15,920 nucleotides of DNA, taken from an uncultured Collinsella sp. (lineage in GTDB: Bacteria > Actinomycetota > Coriobacteriia > Coriobacteriales > Coriobacteriaceae). This document shows positions 1 to 6,584 of the stretch, one piece after another. The notes beneath the pieces are model-generated. The model did no database searches. It saw only the letters and a list, made by a program, of their open reading frames with translations, and had not been told where the DNA came from. The first letter of the stretch is position 1, and each line of letters begins with the position of its first letter. The translations under genes and the position numbers were made by a program. Location: NCBI GenBank assembly GCA_902491055.1, contig CABUGI010000039.1, forward strand, positions 1-15,920, in the 5' to 3' direction.

Positions 1-1598
1 TACTCCCACTCGATGGTCGCGGGCGGCTTGGACGTAATGTCGTAGCACACGCGGTTGGCGCCGGGAACCTCGGCCACGATGCGGCCGGAGATGCGGGCCA
101 GCACGTCGTAGGGCAGCTTGGCCCAGTCGGCGGTCATGGCATCGCTGGACTCGACGGCACGCAGGATGATCGGGCGCTGATAAGTGCGCTCGTCGCCCAT
201 AACGCCAACGGACTTGATGTCAGGCAGGACCGCGAAATACTGCCAGCAGCTGTGCTCGGAGTTGCGCTCGCCGGTCTGCTCAAACAGACGCTGGTTGTAG
301 GCGTCGAGCTCCTCGCGCACGATGGCGTCGGCGTTCTTGATGATCTCGAGCTTCTCCTTGTCGACCGCACCGATGATGCGGATGGCCAGACCCGGACCCG
401 GGAAAGGCTGGCGGAACACGATGTGACCCGGCAGGCCCAGCGCCAGACCAAGCGCGCGGACCTCGTCCTTAAAGAAATGGTCGAGCGGCTCAATGAGGTC
501 GAAGTGCACGCCCTCGGGGAACGGAATCAGGTTGTGATGGCTCTTGATGGTGGCCGTCTTACCGCCCGTCTTGCGAGCGCCGGACTCGATGATGTCGGGG
601 TAGATGGTGCCCTGAGCCAGATACTTAACCGGCTTGCCATCGGTCTCGAGCTGCTGCGCCACGGCGAAGAACTCTTTCCAGAACTGCGTGCCGATGATGC
701 GGCGCTTCTCCTCGGGCTCGGTCACGCCGGCCAGAAGCTCGGCATAGCGGTCCTCGGCGTGGACGTGGATAAAGTCGACGTCAAACTGCTTGGTGAAGAC
801 CTCCTCAACCTGCTCGGGCTCGCCCTTGCGCAGCAGGCCGTGATTGATGAACACGCAGGTCATCTGCTTGCCCACGGCACGGGCGCCCAGGGCGGCCACG
901 ACGGAGGAGTCGACGCCACCGGACAGGGCCAGAATCACGCGGTCGTTGCCGACCTTCTCGCGGAACTCGGCCGTCATGGTCTCGACCAGGTTGTCCATGC
1001 TCCAGTTGGGCTCCAGGCCGCAGATCTCAAACAGGAAGTTGCTCAGCAGCTGCTGGCCGTACTCGGAGTGCTTGACCTCGGGGTGGAACTGCGTGGTGAA
1101 GATCTTGCGCTCGACGCACTCCATCGCAGCGACCGGGCACACGTCGGTGCTGGCGGTAACGGTAAAGCCCTCGGGCACCTCGGACACGGCGTCGCGGTGG
1201 CTCATCCACACGGTCTGCTCCATGGGCGTGGAGTTAAAGAGCTTGGCGCCAGCCGTGCGCGTAATGGTGGCGCGACCGTACTCGCCCACCTCGGAGTGGC
1301 CGACCTTGCCGCCGAGCGTCACGGCCGTGATCTGATGGCCGTAGCAAAAGCCCAGGACGGGAAGGCCCAGGTCAAAGATGGCGGGATCGATAGACGGAGC
1401 GTCCTCGGCATACACGGAAGCCGGGCCGCCGGAAAGGATGAGCGCAGAGGCGTTCATTTCGCGAATCTCATCGGCCGAGATGTCGCAGGGGACAATCTCG
1501 GAATACACGTTGAGGTCGCGGACGCGACGGGCAATGAGCTGACCGTACTGCGCACCAAAGTCGAGTACGAGGACCTTTGCGGAAGCCTTTTGATCCAT
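1..1598 (-). CDS. guaA: GMP synthase (glutamine-hydrolysing), stop codon cut by window edge
   Basis: Converts XMP to GMP using ATP and ammonia from glutamine, the last step of guanine nucleotide synthesis, in the cytoplasm. I read 532 residues from ATG at 1598. The N-terminal class I glutamine amidotransferase domain has the nucleophile Cys85 in GFCYGHQ and the partners His172 and Glu174 in FHPEV. The ATP pyrophosphatase P-loop SGGVDSS is at 226-232. The C-terminal dimerisation domain contains PFPGPGLAIRIIG and ends in TIEWE, the usual family terminus. Only the first two bases (TA) of the stop codon lie inside the window. The length is close to the usual 510-530. The start is preceded by a GAGGGGG ribosome site only 4-5 bases away. 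The gene is divergent from the asparaginase. No frameshift was seen, because the catalytic motifs stay in one frame. Confidence 0.97.
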   Translation of the reverse strand, partial: MDQKASAKVLVLDFGAQYGQLIARRVRDLNVYSEIVPCDISADEIREMNASALILSGGPASVYAEDAPSIDPAIFDLGLPVLGFCYGHQITAVTLGGKVGHSEVGEYGRATITRTAGAKLFNSTPMEQTVWMSHRDAVSEVPEGFTVTASTDVCPVAAMECVERKIFTTQFHPEVKHSEYGQQLLSNFLFEICGLEPNWSMDNLVETMTAEFREKVGNDRVILALSGGVDSSVVAALGARAVGKQMTCVFINHGLLRKGEPEQVEEVFTKQFDVDFIHVHAEDRYAELLAGVTEPEEKRRIIGTQFWKEFFAVAQQLETDGKPVKYLAQGTIYPDIIESGARKTGGKTATIKSHHNLIPFPEGVHFDLIEPLDHFFKDEVRALGLALGLPGHIVFRQPFPGPGLAIRIIGAVDKEKLEIIKNADAIVREELDAYNQRLFEQTGERNSEHSCWQYFAVLPDIKSVGVMGDERTYQRPIILRAVESSDAMTADWAKLPYDVLARISGRIVAEVPGANRVCYDITSKPPATIEWE

Positions 1599-1625
1599 GG
1601 TTCCCCCTCTTGTTGGCGGGGAGCC
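1599..1625 (-). promoter_or_regulatory. Leader hairpin that would cover the guaA ribosome binding site
   Basis: In the guaA transcript, GGCTCCCC (1625-1618) can pair with GGGGAACC (1606-1599). This gives seven Watson-Crick pairs with one A-C mismatch and an 11-base loop. The 3' arm contains the G-rich Shine-Dalgarno tract directly before the ATG, so folding would hide it. Whether it regulates translation is inference; it may be incidental to a GC-rich leader. Confidence 0.3.
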
Positions 1626-1663
1626 GGTGCCCACCCGCGCGAATGAACGAAAATAACTTCCAT

Positions 1664-1678
1664 AGTGTACACGTTATA
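1664..1678 (-). promoter_or_regulatory. Possible guaA -10 region
   Basis: On the minus strand TATAAC (1678-1673) and TACACT (1669-1664) both resemble a sigma-A -10 box. The leader would be about 60-70 bases. No convincing -35 box is present at 16-18 bases upstream, so this is a weak call. Confidence 0.3.
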
Positions 1679-1760
1679 TGGGGTTTCTCGTCCCTCGCAG
1701 CCATCAGCGCACGGCAAACGCACGACCTGGGCCCCTGTTTGACGACAATTGAAGTGTTAC

Positions 1761-1789
1761 CAAACGTTACGGATGATGTAATACGTTTG
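1761..1789. promoter_or_regulatory. Inverted repeat, candidate operator upstream of asparaginase
   Basis: CAAACGT (1761-1767) and ACGTTTG (1783-1789) are perfect 7-bp inverted arms 15 bases apart. The right arm overlaps the putative -35 box of the asparaginase promoter. The spacing suits a dimeric regulator binding one and a half to two turns apart. The regulator is unknown. The outer AAACGT half-site also ends the palindrome at 3149-3172. Confidence 0.35.
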
Positions 1790-1814
1790 AACATTGGACG
1801 CCCTGTGCCACAAT
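1787..1814 (+). promoter_or_regulatory. Possible asparaginase promoter
   Basis: TTGAAC at 1787-1792 and CACAAT at 1809-1814 are separated by 16 bases, each matching four of six consensus positions. A start near 1821 would give a leader of about 45 bases before the ATG at 1866. The -35 box overlaps the right arm of the inverted repeat at 1761-1789. Confidence 0.35.
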
Positions 1815-1865
1815 ACTGCCGAACGATTCCGCCTCTGCGGCGGCAAATACGATAGGAATACCAGC

Positions 1866-2879
1866 ATGAAACGCATCCTTCTCATCGCCACGGGCGGCAC
1901 CATCGCATCGACCGAAGACGGCAACGGTCTCTCCCCCGCCCTGACCGGTGAGGAGCTCGCCCAGAGCGTCCCCGAGATCTCGGGGCTCTGCGAGCTCGAC
2001 GTCGTGCAGCCCATGAATATCGACAGCACCAATATGCGCCCGAGCGACTGGATGCGCATCCGCGATGTCATCGTCGAGGGTTATGCCGACCACGACGGCT
2101 TCGTGATTCTGCACGGCACCGACACCATGAGCTACACCGCAGCAGCGCTTTCCTACCTGATTCAAGACAGCCCCAAGCCCATCGTGCTCACCGGCTCGCA
2201 AAAGCCCATGGGCAACCCCTTTACCGATGCCAAGCTCAATCTGTACCAGAGCCTGCTCTATGCGCTCGACGAGCACTCGCACGACGTTTCGATCGTGTTT
2301 GGCGGCGTCACCATTGCCGGCACGCGCGCCCGCAAGCAGCGCACCATGAGCTTTAACGCGTTCATTAGCGTCAACTATCCGCCCATCGCCTATATCCGCA
2401 ACGACCGCATTGTGCGCAACGGGCTTCACGGCACGCATCAGGGCGAAAACCCGGTGCGTTTCTACGACAGCATCGACCCGCGCGTATTTGTACTCAAGCT
2501 TACGCCCGGCGTAAACCCGGGCATCCTCGACGCCCTTGCCGATAGCTACGACGCCGTGATTCTGGAGACCTTTGGCATTGGCGGTATCCCCGAGTTTGGT
2601 GAGTCGGGCGAGTCGTTCCAAGAGGCAATTTTTCGCTGGGTCGATTCGGGCCGCACCGTCGTTATGACCACGCAGGTCCCCGAAGAGGGCCTCGATCTGG
2701 GCGTTTATGAGGTCGGCCGCGCTTACGCCGATCATCCGGGTATTCTGCGCGGCGACGACATGACCACCGAGACGCTCGTGGCCAAGACCATGTGGGCACT
2801 CGGCCAGTCACGCGATGCCGCCGAGATTCAGCGCCTGTTCTACAGCCAAGTCAACCACGACCGCATCCCGATGGCGTAA
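1866..2879 (+). CDS. ansA: L-asparaginase, cytoplasmic type I-like
   Basis: Hydrolyses L-asparagine to aspartate and ammonia. The protein has 337 residues. The first catalytic threonine is Thr12 in ATGGTIAST. The second signature HGTDTM (83-88) supplies Thr85 and Asp86, and Lys157 in the GTRARKQ loop completes the usual threonine-lysine-aspartate set. There is no signal peptide, and the 330-340 residue length fits cytoplasmic type I enzymes better than secreted type II. The frame is open to 1794, but ATG at 1866 is chosen because it is preceded by AGGA, because the typical N-terminus KRILLIATGGTIAST begins there, and because the extension would overlap the likely promoter. It is convergent with the XRE gene, 21 bases apart, with no terminator seen between them. 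Type II is the alternative reading. Confidence 0.92.
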   Translation: MKRILLIATGGTIASTEDGNGLSPALTGEELAQSVPEISGLCELDVVQPMNIDSTNMRPSDWMRIRDVIVEGYADHDGFVILHGTDTMSYTAAALSYLIQDSPKPIVLTGSQKPMGNPFTDAKLNLYQSLLYALDEHSHDVSIVFGGVTIAGTRARKQRTMSFNAFISVNYPPIAYIRNDRIVRNGLHGTHQGENPVRFYDSIDPRVFVLKLTPGVNPGILDALADSYDAVILETFGIGGIPEFGESGESFQEAIFRWVDSGRTVVMTTQVPEEGLDLGVYEVGRAYADHPGILRGDDMTTETLVAKTMWALGQSRDAAEIQRLFYSQVNHDRIPMA

Positions 2880-2900
2880 CCACCGGTCAATAGGCGTCCT

Positions 2901-3119
2901 TTATTCAATACCCTCGAGAAGCTCAGATACCGTCATGCCGAGTGCGGGCGCGATCTTAAATAGAACCTTGAGCGTGAAATTTGCCGTCCCATCTTCGATT
3001 CGGTCGAGGTAGGGTCGGCTGATTCCTGTCGCCACACAAAAATCAACCTTGGAGATACCAAGGTCTCTGCGTGTCTCTTCGACCCGCCTACCAAGAATCT
3101 GTTTCGCACGTTCGTCCAT
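2901..3119 (-). CDS. Small XRE/HTH_3-type transcriptional regulator
   Basis: This 72-residue protein is essentially a single Cro/CI-type helix-turn-helix domain. The second helix is about 23-30 (SKVDFCVA), the recognition helix is about 33-42 (ISRPYLDRIE), and the following helices end in the typical LGMTVSELLEGIE. It has no sensor domain, so it is probably a DNA-binding dimer. It is transcribed divergently from the unknown gene at 3196. The 77 bases between the two contain a perfect 24-bp palindrome that includes the likely -10 boxes, so autorepression and repression of the neighbour are the obvious inference. No good Shine-Dalgarno site precedes ATG 3119. Such minimal XRE proteins also occur as antitoxins or phage-type repressors. 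Confidence 0.88.
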   Translation of the reverse strand: MDERAKQILGRRVEETRRDLGISKVDFCVATGISRPYLDRIEDGTANFTLKVLFKIAPALGMTVSELLEGIE

Positions 3120-3148
3120 GCAGCCGAGTTTGAAATGGAGCCGAACAT

Positions 3149-3172
3149 AAACGTAAACTATAGTTTACGTTT
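3149..3172. promoter_or_regulatory. Perfect 24-bp palindrome, candidate operator of the XRE regulator
   Basis: The core GTAAACTATAGTTTAC (3153-3168) is extended by four more paired bases on each side to 3149-3172, with no mismatch and no spacer. TATAGT occurs on both strands at the centre (plus 3159-3164, minus 3162-3157), so the same bases can serve as the -10 box for both divergent genes. Starts would fall about 25-31 bases before the two ATGs. No clear -35 box is present on either strand. Operator function is inferred from position and symmetry. Confidence 0.6.
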
Positions 3173-3195
3173 TGCCGAATACACAGGAGTTTTCT

Positions 3196-3585
3196 ATGTC
3201 GGGTTCTTCGGTCCGCATGTACCGAGCCACGCCTCGCACAAACAGCGCGCCGCCCAAGCTCGTCGTCGTTGAATCAGAATGCCTTTCGCCCGATGAGCGC
3301 ACAGCATTTGCATTGCTATCAAGTCGCGTCGCCGCCGTTCTGGTCCCTTGCCCGGCGCAAGGTGAACTTGCTATCCAATGCCAGGCGCACAGCTGCTCGC
3401 TCAATCAGGCTGCCGTGATCGCAACCAGCCAACGCGGTCTGCCCCTTCTCCTGGAAGCCGGTATCGCACTCGCCCTTCGCGGCGCCGGATACGAAAACGA
3501 GGCCGCCGCCGACATGGTCTTTAAACCACGATCGAGCGGCGGCCTCGCAGCAGCTATCGAATATGTGTGCAGACTCGTTGCCTAA
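3196..3585 (+). CDS. Hypothetical protein, 129 residues, partner of the XRE regulator
   Basis: I do not recognise this protein. ATG at 3196 is chosen because CAGGAG ends six bases upstream; the frame continues to a TTG at 3172, which lies in the palindrome. The N-terminal 20 residues are Ser/Pro/Arg rich. A hydrophobic strand (KLVVVESECL, 21-30) is followed by a helix, a second strand (VAAVLVPCP, 45-53), a Cys pair at 62 and 67, and a Leu/Ala-rich helix (82-98). This is an alpha/beta pattern and no segment is convincing as a membrane helix. Four cysteines (29, 52, 62, 67) lie in the first half and one (125) near the end. It is divergent from the XRE gene and probably controlled by it. A toxin or stress role is possible but nothing in the sequence shows it. 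Its end is nine bases from the end of the convergent DUF1648 gene. Confidence 0.7.
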   Translation: MSGSSVRMYRATPRTNSAPPKLVVVESECLSPDERTAFALLSSRVAAVLVPCPAQGELAIQCQAHSCSLNQAAVIATSQRGLPLLLEAGIALALRGAGYENEAAADMVFKPRSSGGLAAAIEYVCRLVA

Positions 3586-3594
3586 AAGGACAAG

Positions 3595-3978
3595 CTAGAA
3601 ACCAAAGCCAAAGCCCGTTCCGGTAATCGCCGAGTACATAAAGTAAACGTTGATCACGTTGAGGAACACACCCGTGATGCAACCGTTGCGCAGGTAGCGT
3701 TCGCACACGATGCGCGCCATGGCGGCGGAGTCATCATTGTTTTTAGCTTGACGTCCCGCCGTAAAGTATGTCGCCACGCTCAGCAGCAGGTTGAGCACCG
3801 GCAGCGCCAGCAACTCGTAGCTCTTGCCCCAGCGCGTCACCTCGCCGGCGGCGTTAAACTTCGTTGCCACCTCGGGACCAATGTTGGGGATAACGCACGC
3901 TGCGACCACCAGCGGAATCACCGCAAGTACGAGCAGCGCAATACCCATGTAGCCAGCTTTTTTGCCGTATTTAAACAT
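3595..3978 (-). CDS. Small DUF1648-like membrane protein
   Basis: This 127-residue protein has three predicted membrane helices (about 10-31, 56-73 and 100-118). The stretch after the first helix, with PEVATKFNAAGEVTRWGKS at 35-53, matches the DUF1648 pattern of a conserved proline, F/H-N-x-x-G and W-G-K. That pattern is also found at the N-terminus of SdpI-type immunity proteins. The second half is not the SdpI domain, so an immunity function should not be assumed. It ends in a Gly/Phe repeat (GTGFGFGF). The ATG lies 11 bases after the ychF stop, and the AAGGG ribosome site overlaps that stop, so the two genes are probably co-transcribed and translationally coupled. The substrate or partner is unknown. 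Confidence 0.82.
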   Translation of the reverse strand: MFKYGKKAGYMGIALLVLAVIPLVVAACVIPNIGPEVATKFNAAGEVTRWGKSYELLALPVLNLLLSVATYFTAGRQAKNNDDSAAMARIVCERYLRNGCITGVFLNVINVYFMYSAITGTGFGFGF

Positions 3979-3989
3979 ATGCGTCGCCC

Positions 3990-5066
3990 TTACACGTTAA
4001 AGCGGAAGTGCACGACGTCGCCATCGGCCATGACATAGTCCTTGCCCTCAATACGCAGTTTGCCGGCGGCCTTGGCGCCCTGCTCACCGCCGAGCTCGAT
4101 GTAGTCGTCATAGCCAATGACCTCGGCCTTAATAAAGCCGCGCTCAAAATCGGTGTGGATAACGCCGGCGGCCTGCGGGGCGGTCGCGCCCTGACGAACC
4201 GTCCAGGCCTTGACCTCCATCTCGCCGGCCGTAAAGAACGACTGCAGACCGAGCAGCTTATAGGCCGCCTGCGCGAGCACGTCCAGGCCGGGCTGCTCCA
4301 GGCCCAGGCTCTCCAGGTAGTCGGCGGCGTCCTCGGGATCGAGCTCGGAAAGCTCTGCCTCGATCTTGGCGCAGATGGGCAGCGGCTTGACACCATCGAT
4401 GGGCGCCAGATCGTCGTTGAGCATATCCTCGTCCACGTTGGCCACATACAGGATGGGCTTCATGGTGAGCAGGAACAGGCCCTTGGCGGCGGCACGCTCC
4501 TCGTCGGTCATCTCCATGGATGCGGCGCGCTTGCCCTCGTTGAGCCAGGCAAGCAGGCGCTTGGCCACCTCGAACTTGGGCATGAGCTCCTTGTCGCGCT
4601 TGGCCTCCTTCTCGAGCTTGGGCAGCTGCTTCTCGAGCGTGCCCATGTCGGCCAGGATGAGCTCGGTCATGATGGTGTCGGCATCGCCGGCGGGATCGAC
4701 GAACTCGCCCGTGCGGCCCACCTCACGCATGACGTTGGGGTCCTTAAAGTAGCGCACGACCTCGCAGATGGCATCGGTCTCGCGGATGTTTGCCAAGAAC
4801 TGGTTGCCCAGGCCCTCGCCCTCGTTAGCGCCCTTCACCAGACCTGCAATGTCGACAAACTCGACCGTCGCCGGCACAATGCGGCCCGGGCTGACGATGT
4901 CGGCGAGCTTTTGCAGGCGGCTATCGGGCACATCGACGATACCCACGTTGGGGTCGATCGTGGCAAACGGGTAGTTGGCGGCAAGGCCGGTCTTTTTGGT
5001 AAGCGCGGTGAACAACGTCGACTTGCCCACGTTGGGCAGGCCCACGATACCGATGGAAAGGGACAC
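3990..5066 (-). CDS. ychF: Ribosome-associated ATPase YchF (OBG family)
   Basis: A universally conserved P-loop NTPase that binds ribosomes and hydrolyses ATP; it is linked to stress and translation control. The protein has 358 residues (E. coli about 363). The P-loop is GLPNVGKST at 9-17, and the switch II motif is DIAGL at 72-76, with a hydrophobic residue where most GTPases have the catalytic glutamine. NVDE (210-213) replaces NKxD, which agrees with ATP preference. A coiled-coil region at about 140-190 and a C-terminal TGS-like domain ending HFRFNV follow. GTG at 5066 is chosen over ATG at 5102 because AAAGGAG sits five bases before the GTG and the ATG would lie against the -10 box. It is the first gene of a likely operon with the DUF1648-like gene. 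Confidence 0.96.
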   Translation of the reverse strand: MSLSIGIVGLPNVGKSTLFTALTKKTGLAANYPFATIDPNVGIVDVPDSRLQKLADIVSPGRIVPATVEFVDIAGLVKGANEGEGLGNQFLANIRETDAICEVVRYFKDPNVMREVGRTGEFVDPAGDADTIMTELILADMGTLEKQLPKLEKEAKRDKELMPKFEVAKRLLAWLNEGKRAASMEMTDEERAAAKGLFLLTMKPILYVANVDEDMLNDDLAPIDGVKPLPICAKIEAELSELDPEDAADYLESLGLEQPGLDVLAQAAYKLLGLQSFFTAGEMEVKAWTVRQGATAPQAAGVIHTDFERGFIKAEVIGYDDYIELGGEQGAKAAGKLRIEGKDYVMADGDVVHFRFNV

Positions 5067-5103
5067 GACAGCTCCTTTTGGTACAGGTACTTCAAACTGC
5101 ATA

Positions 5104-5109
5104 AGTATA
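5104..5109 (-). promoter_or_regulatory. ychF -10 box
   Basis: TATACT on the minus strand matches five of six -10 positions. A start near 5097 gives a leader of about 31 bases before GTG 5066. The -35 region falls inside the hairpin at 5110-5153 and has no good match. The position argues against translation from ATG 5102. Confidence 0.5.
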
Positions 5110-5153
5110 GCGCCGCCGCAGCATCCGGGCGAATCCGGACACCGCGGCGGCGC
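5110..5153. repeat. Nested inverted repeat between the ferredoxin gene and ychF
   Basis: GCGCCGCCGC (5110-5119) pairs perfectly with GCGGCGGCGC (5144-5153). Inside the 24-base loop, TCCGG (5124-5128) pairs with CCGGA (5135-5139). It lies 27 bases after the ferredoxin stop and directly against the ychF -10 box. No T-tract follows on the minus strand, so it is not a standard intrinsic terminator. It could slow or end transcription from the ferredoxin gene, or protect RNA 3' ends. Confidence 0.5.
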
Positions 5154-5180
5154 AAATGAAGCAAAGATTGGGGTCGCTGG

Positions 5181-6434
5181 CTAGTCCGCGAGCTTCTCCA
5201 CCTGATCGAGCATCTTGTCGAGCTTGGCCTTTGCTTCGGCCTTGACCTTCTCAGCTTCTTCGTGAGCCTTCGCCTTCTGGGCGGCCTTTTCCTCGGCCTC
5301 GGGGTCGACGACGACCAGATTGGACGCGTCATGCTCAACCAACTTGAGCGCATGCTCGGGGCACACCTTGACGCAGGCACCGCAGCCCAAGCAATACGTC
5401 GACTCCAACGCAAAGCGGCCGCTTCCCACCAAATCGCAGGCGAACGTGGGGCATACATTGACGCACTCGCCGCACGACGTGCACTTGTCAAAATCGCACT
5501 CCGGCGTGCTCACCTGCATGTTCTGGGCAAGCTCGGGGTGGTTTTGCAGCGTCGAGAGCACCAGCTGGCGCCCGTGCGTGAGCGAACGGCGGCGCTTGGT
5601 CGTCGTGGTACCGCACATGGTGTTGAGCGTGCGCTCAAGCTGCGTGATCTGGTGACGGTGGGCCTTCAACTTCTGCGTCACCGAGGCCAGTGCCGCAGTC
5701 GCCGGATTGAGCTTGGTCACCGTCAGGCCCGTGGTGCGGGCAATCTTTTCCATGTACTCCTTGCGCTCGTACTCGCGGCGCTTATGGCATTTGAGGCTCT
5801 TGGAGTCGACCTCCAAGCCCATACCCGTGCCGGACCACTCCTCGGCCTTCGCAATCGCCTCGCCCAGAATGTCCTCACCGCCGGTGTTGCGGCACTTATC
5901 GCACACGCCCAACGGCAGGTAGACGCTCACGTTGGGATAGTCGGCCAGTACCGAGAACCAGGTCTCGGCCGTAATATCGCCCACGCAGGCGACGACGACC
6001 TCGTTTTCGCGCGGCATGCGCTTAAGGGCGCGCGTGCAGGTAACGTAGGCGGTCTCGTGGCTCGTAGCAGCAGAGACGATATCGTCATACAGGTTTTTGG
6101 GCGCCAGGCGCGGCGAGATGATTGCCTCGGTCGGACAGGCAGCGGCGCACAGGCCGCACTTGCGACAGGAGTCGAGGATCTCGATGGCGTCTTCCTCGAC
6201 CTCGATAGCGTTGACCGGGCACACGTCCATGCACGCGGTGCAGCCGCTCTTTTCGTTTTTGCAGGTCAGGCACGGAATGGTGTTGCCGCGCGGACGCTCC
6301 TTGTAGTCGGCAGGATTCCACTGCGGCGCCGAGGGATCGAGTGCATCGGTCACGCCGCCAAGCGGGTTTTTAAGAAAGTCGAAACCCTTGCTGATCTCGA
6401 TAATGTCATCAAACAGATCGTGTTCCTGCGCCAT
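5181..6434 (-). CDS. Polyferredoxin-like 4Fe-4S protein with coiled-coil tail
   Basis: A 417-residue cytoplasmic electron-transfer protein with no signal or membrane segment. N-terminal cysteines occur at 55, 58, 65, 68 and 72 (CxxC, six residues, CxxCxxxCP) and at 90, 93, 96 and 100 (CxxCxxCxxxCP). A C-terminal ferredoxin pair has cysteines 318, 321, 324, 328 and 348, 351, 354, 358, giving four likely 4Fe-4S clusters. The middle (about 125-280) has further cysteines at 133, 150, 178, 181 and 216, including GVCDKC, with a spacing that loosely recalls MvhD-type hydrogenase subunits; that comparison is only a guess. Residues 377-417 are Lys/Ala/Glu-rich and probably a coiled coil. ATG 6434 is preferred over 6464 because GGGAGGGG precedes it. 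The partner enzyme is not in the window. Confidence 0.85.
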   Translation of the reverse strand: MAQEHDLFDDIIEISKGFDFLKNPLGGVTDALDPSAPQWNPADYKERPRGNTIPCLTCKNEKSGCTACMDVCPVNAIEVEEDAIEILDSCRKCGLCAAACPTEAIISPRLAPKNLYDDIVSAATSHETAYVTCTRALKRMPRENEVVVACVGDITAETWFSVLADYPNVSVYLPLGVCDKCRNTGGEDILGEAIAKAEEWSGTGMGLEVDSKSLKCHKRREYERKEYMEKIARTTGLTVTKLNPATAALASVTQKLKAHRHQITQLERTLNTMCGTTTTKRRRSLTHGRQLVLSTLQNHPELAQNMQVSTPECDFDKCTSCGECVNVCPTFACDLVGSGRFALESTYCLGCGACVKVCPEHALKLVEHDASNLVVVDPEAEEKAAQKAKAHEEAEKVKAEAKAKLDKMLDQVEKLAD

Positions 6435-6474
6435 GCGCGGCCCCTCCCTGAGCAGTGCAAACAAGCAAGAGATA

Positions 6475-6505
6475 ATGATACGCTATCGGCCCACACCTCG
6501 GGCAA
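6475..6505 (-). promoter_or_regulatory. Possible promoter of the polyferredoxin gene
   Basis: TATCAT (6480-6475) matches five of six -10 positions, with TTGCCC (6505-6500) 19 bases upstream as a weak -35. The leader would be about 35 bases. The 150-base gap to the upstream dehydrogenase shows no clear terminator, so read-through is also possible. Confidence 0.35.
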
Positions 6506-6584
6506 ATTACACGCGGTGCACCTTGAGGGAAATAACCCATGGCCTATCGCCGCCCCGATTGCACAAGGTCAATCAAGCGCCAAG

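Noticed and set aside
252..1646. Long plus-strand open frame opposite guaA
   Set aside because: It is a shadow of the guaA reading frame, caused by high GC at third codon positions. It has no ribosome site and no recognisable protein.
1599..1760. Purine riboswitch in the guaA leader
   Set aside because: The conserved core bases and three-helix layout of a guanine aptamer were looked for and not found.
1767..2735. Minus-strand 322-codon frame opposite the asparaginase
   Set aside because: Antisense shadow of a gene whose catalytic motifs are all present.
3595..3978. SdpI-type immunity protein
   Set aside because: Only the DUF1648-like half is present. The SdpI domain is missing and no toxin gene is adjacent.
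4008..5159. Long plus-strand open frames opposite ychF, the polyferredoxin and the dehydrogenases (also 5262-6740, 7568-8884, 9239-10375)
   Set aside because: The minus strand carries well-supported families over the whole length. The plus frames give low-complexity Leu/Gly/His/Val-rich sequence typical of antisense shadows.
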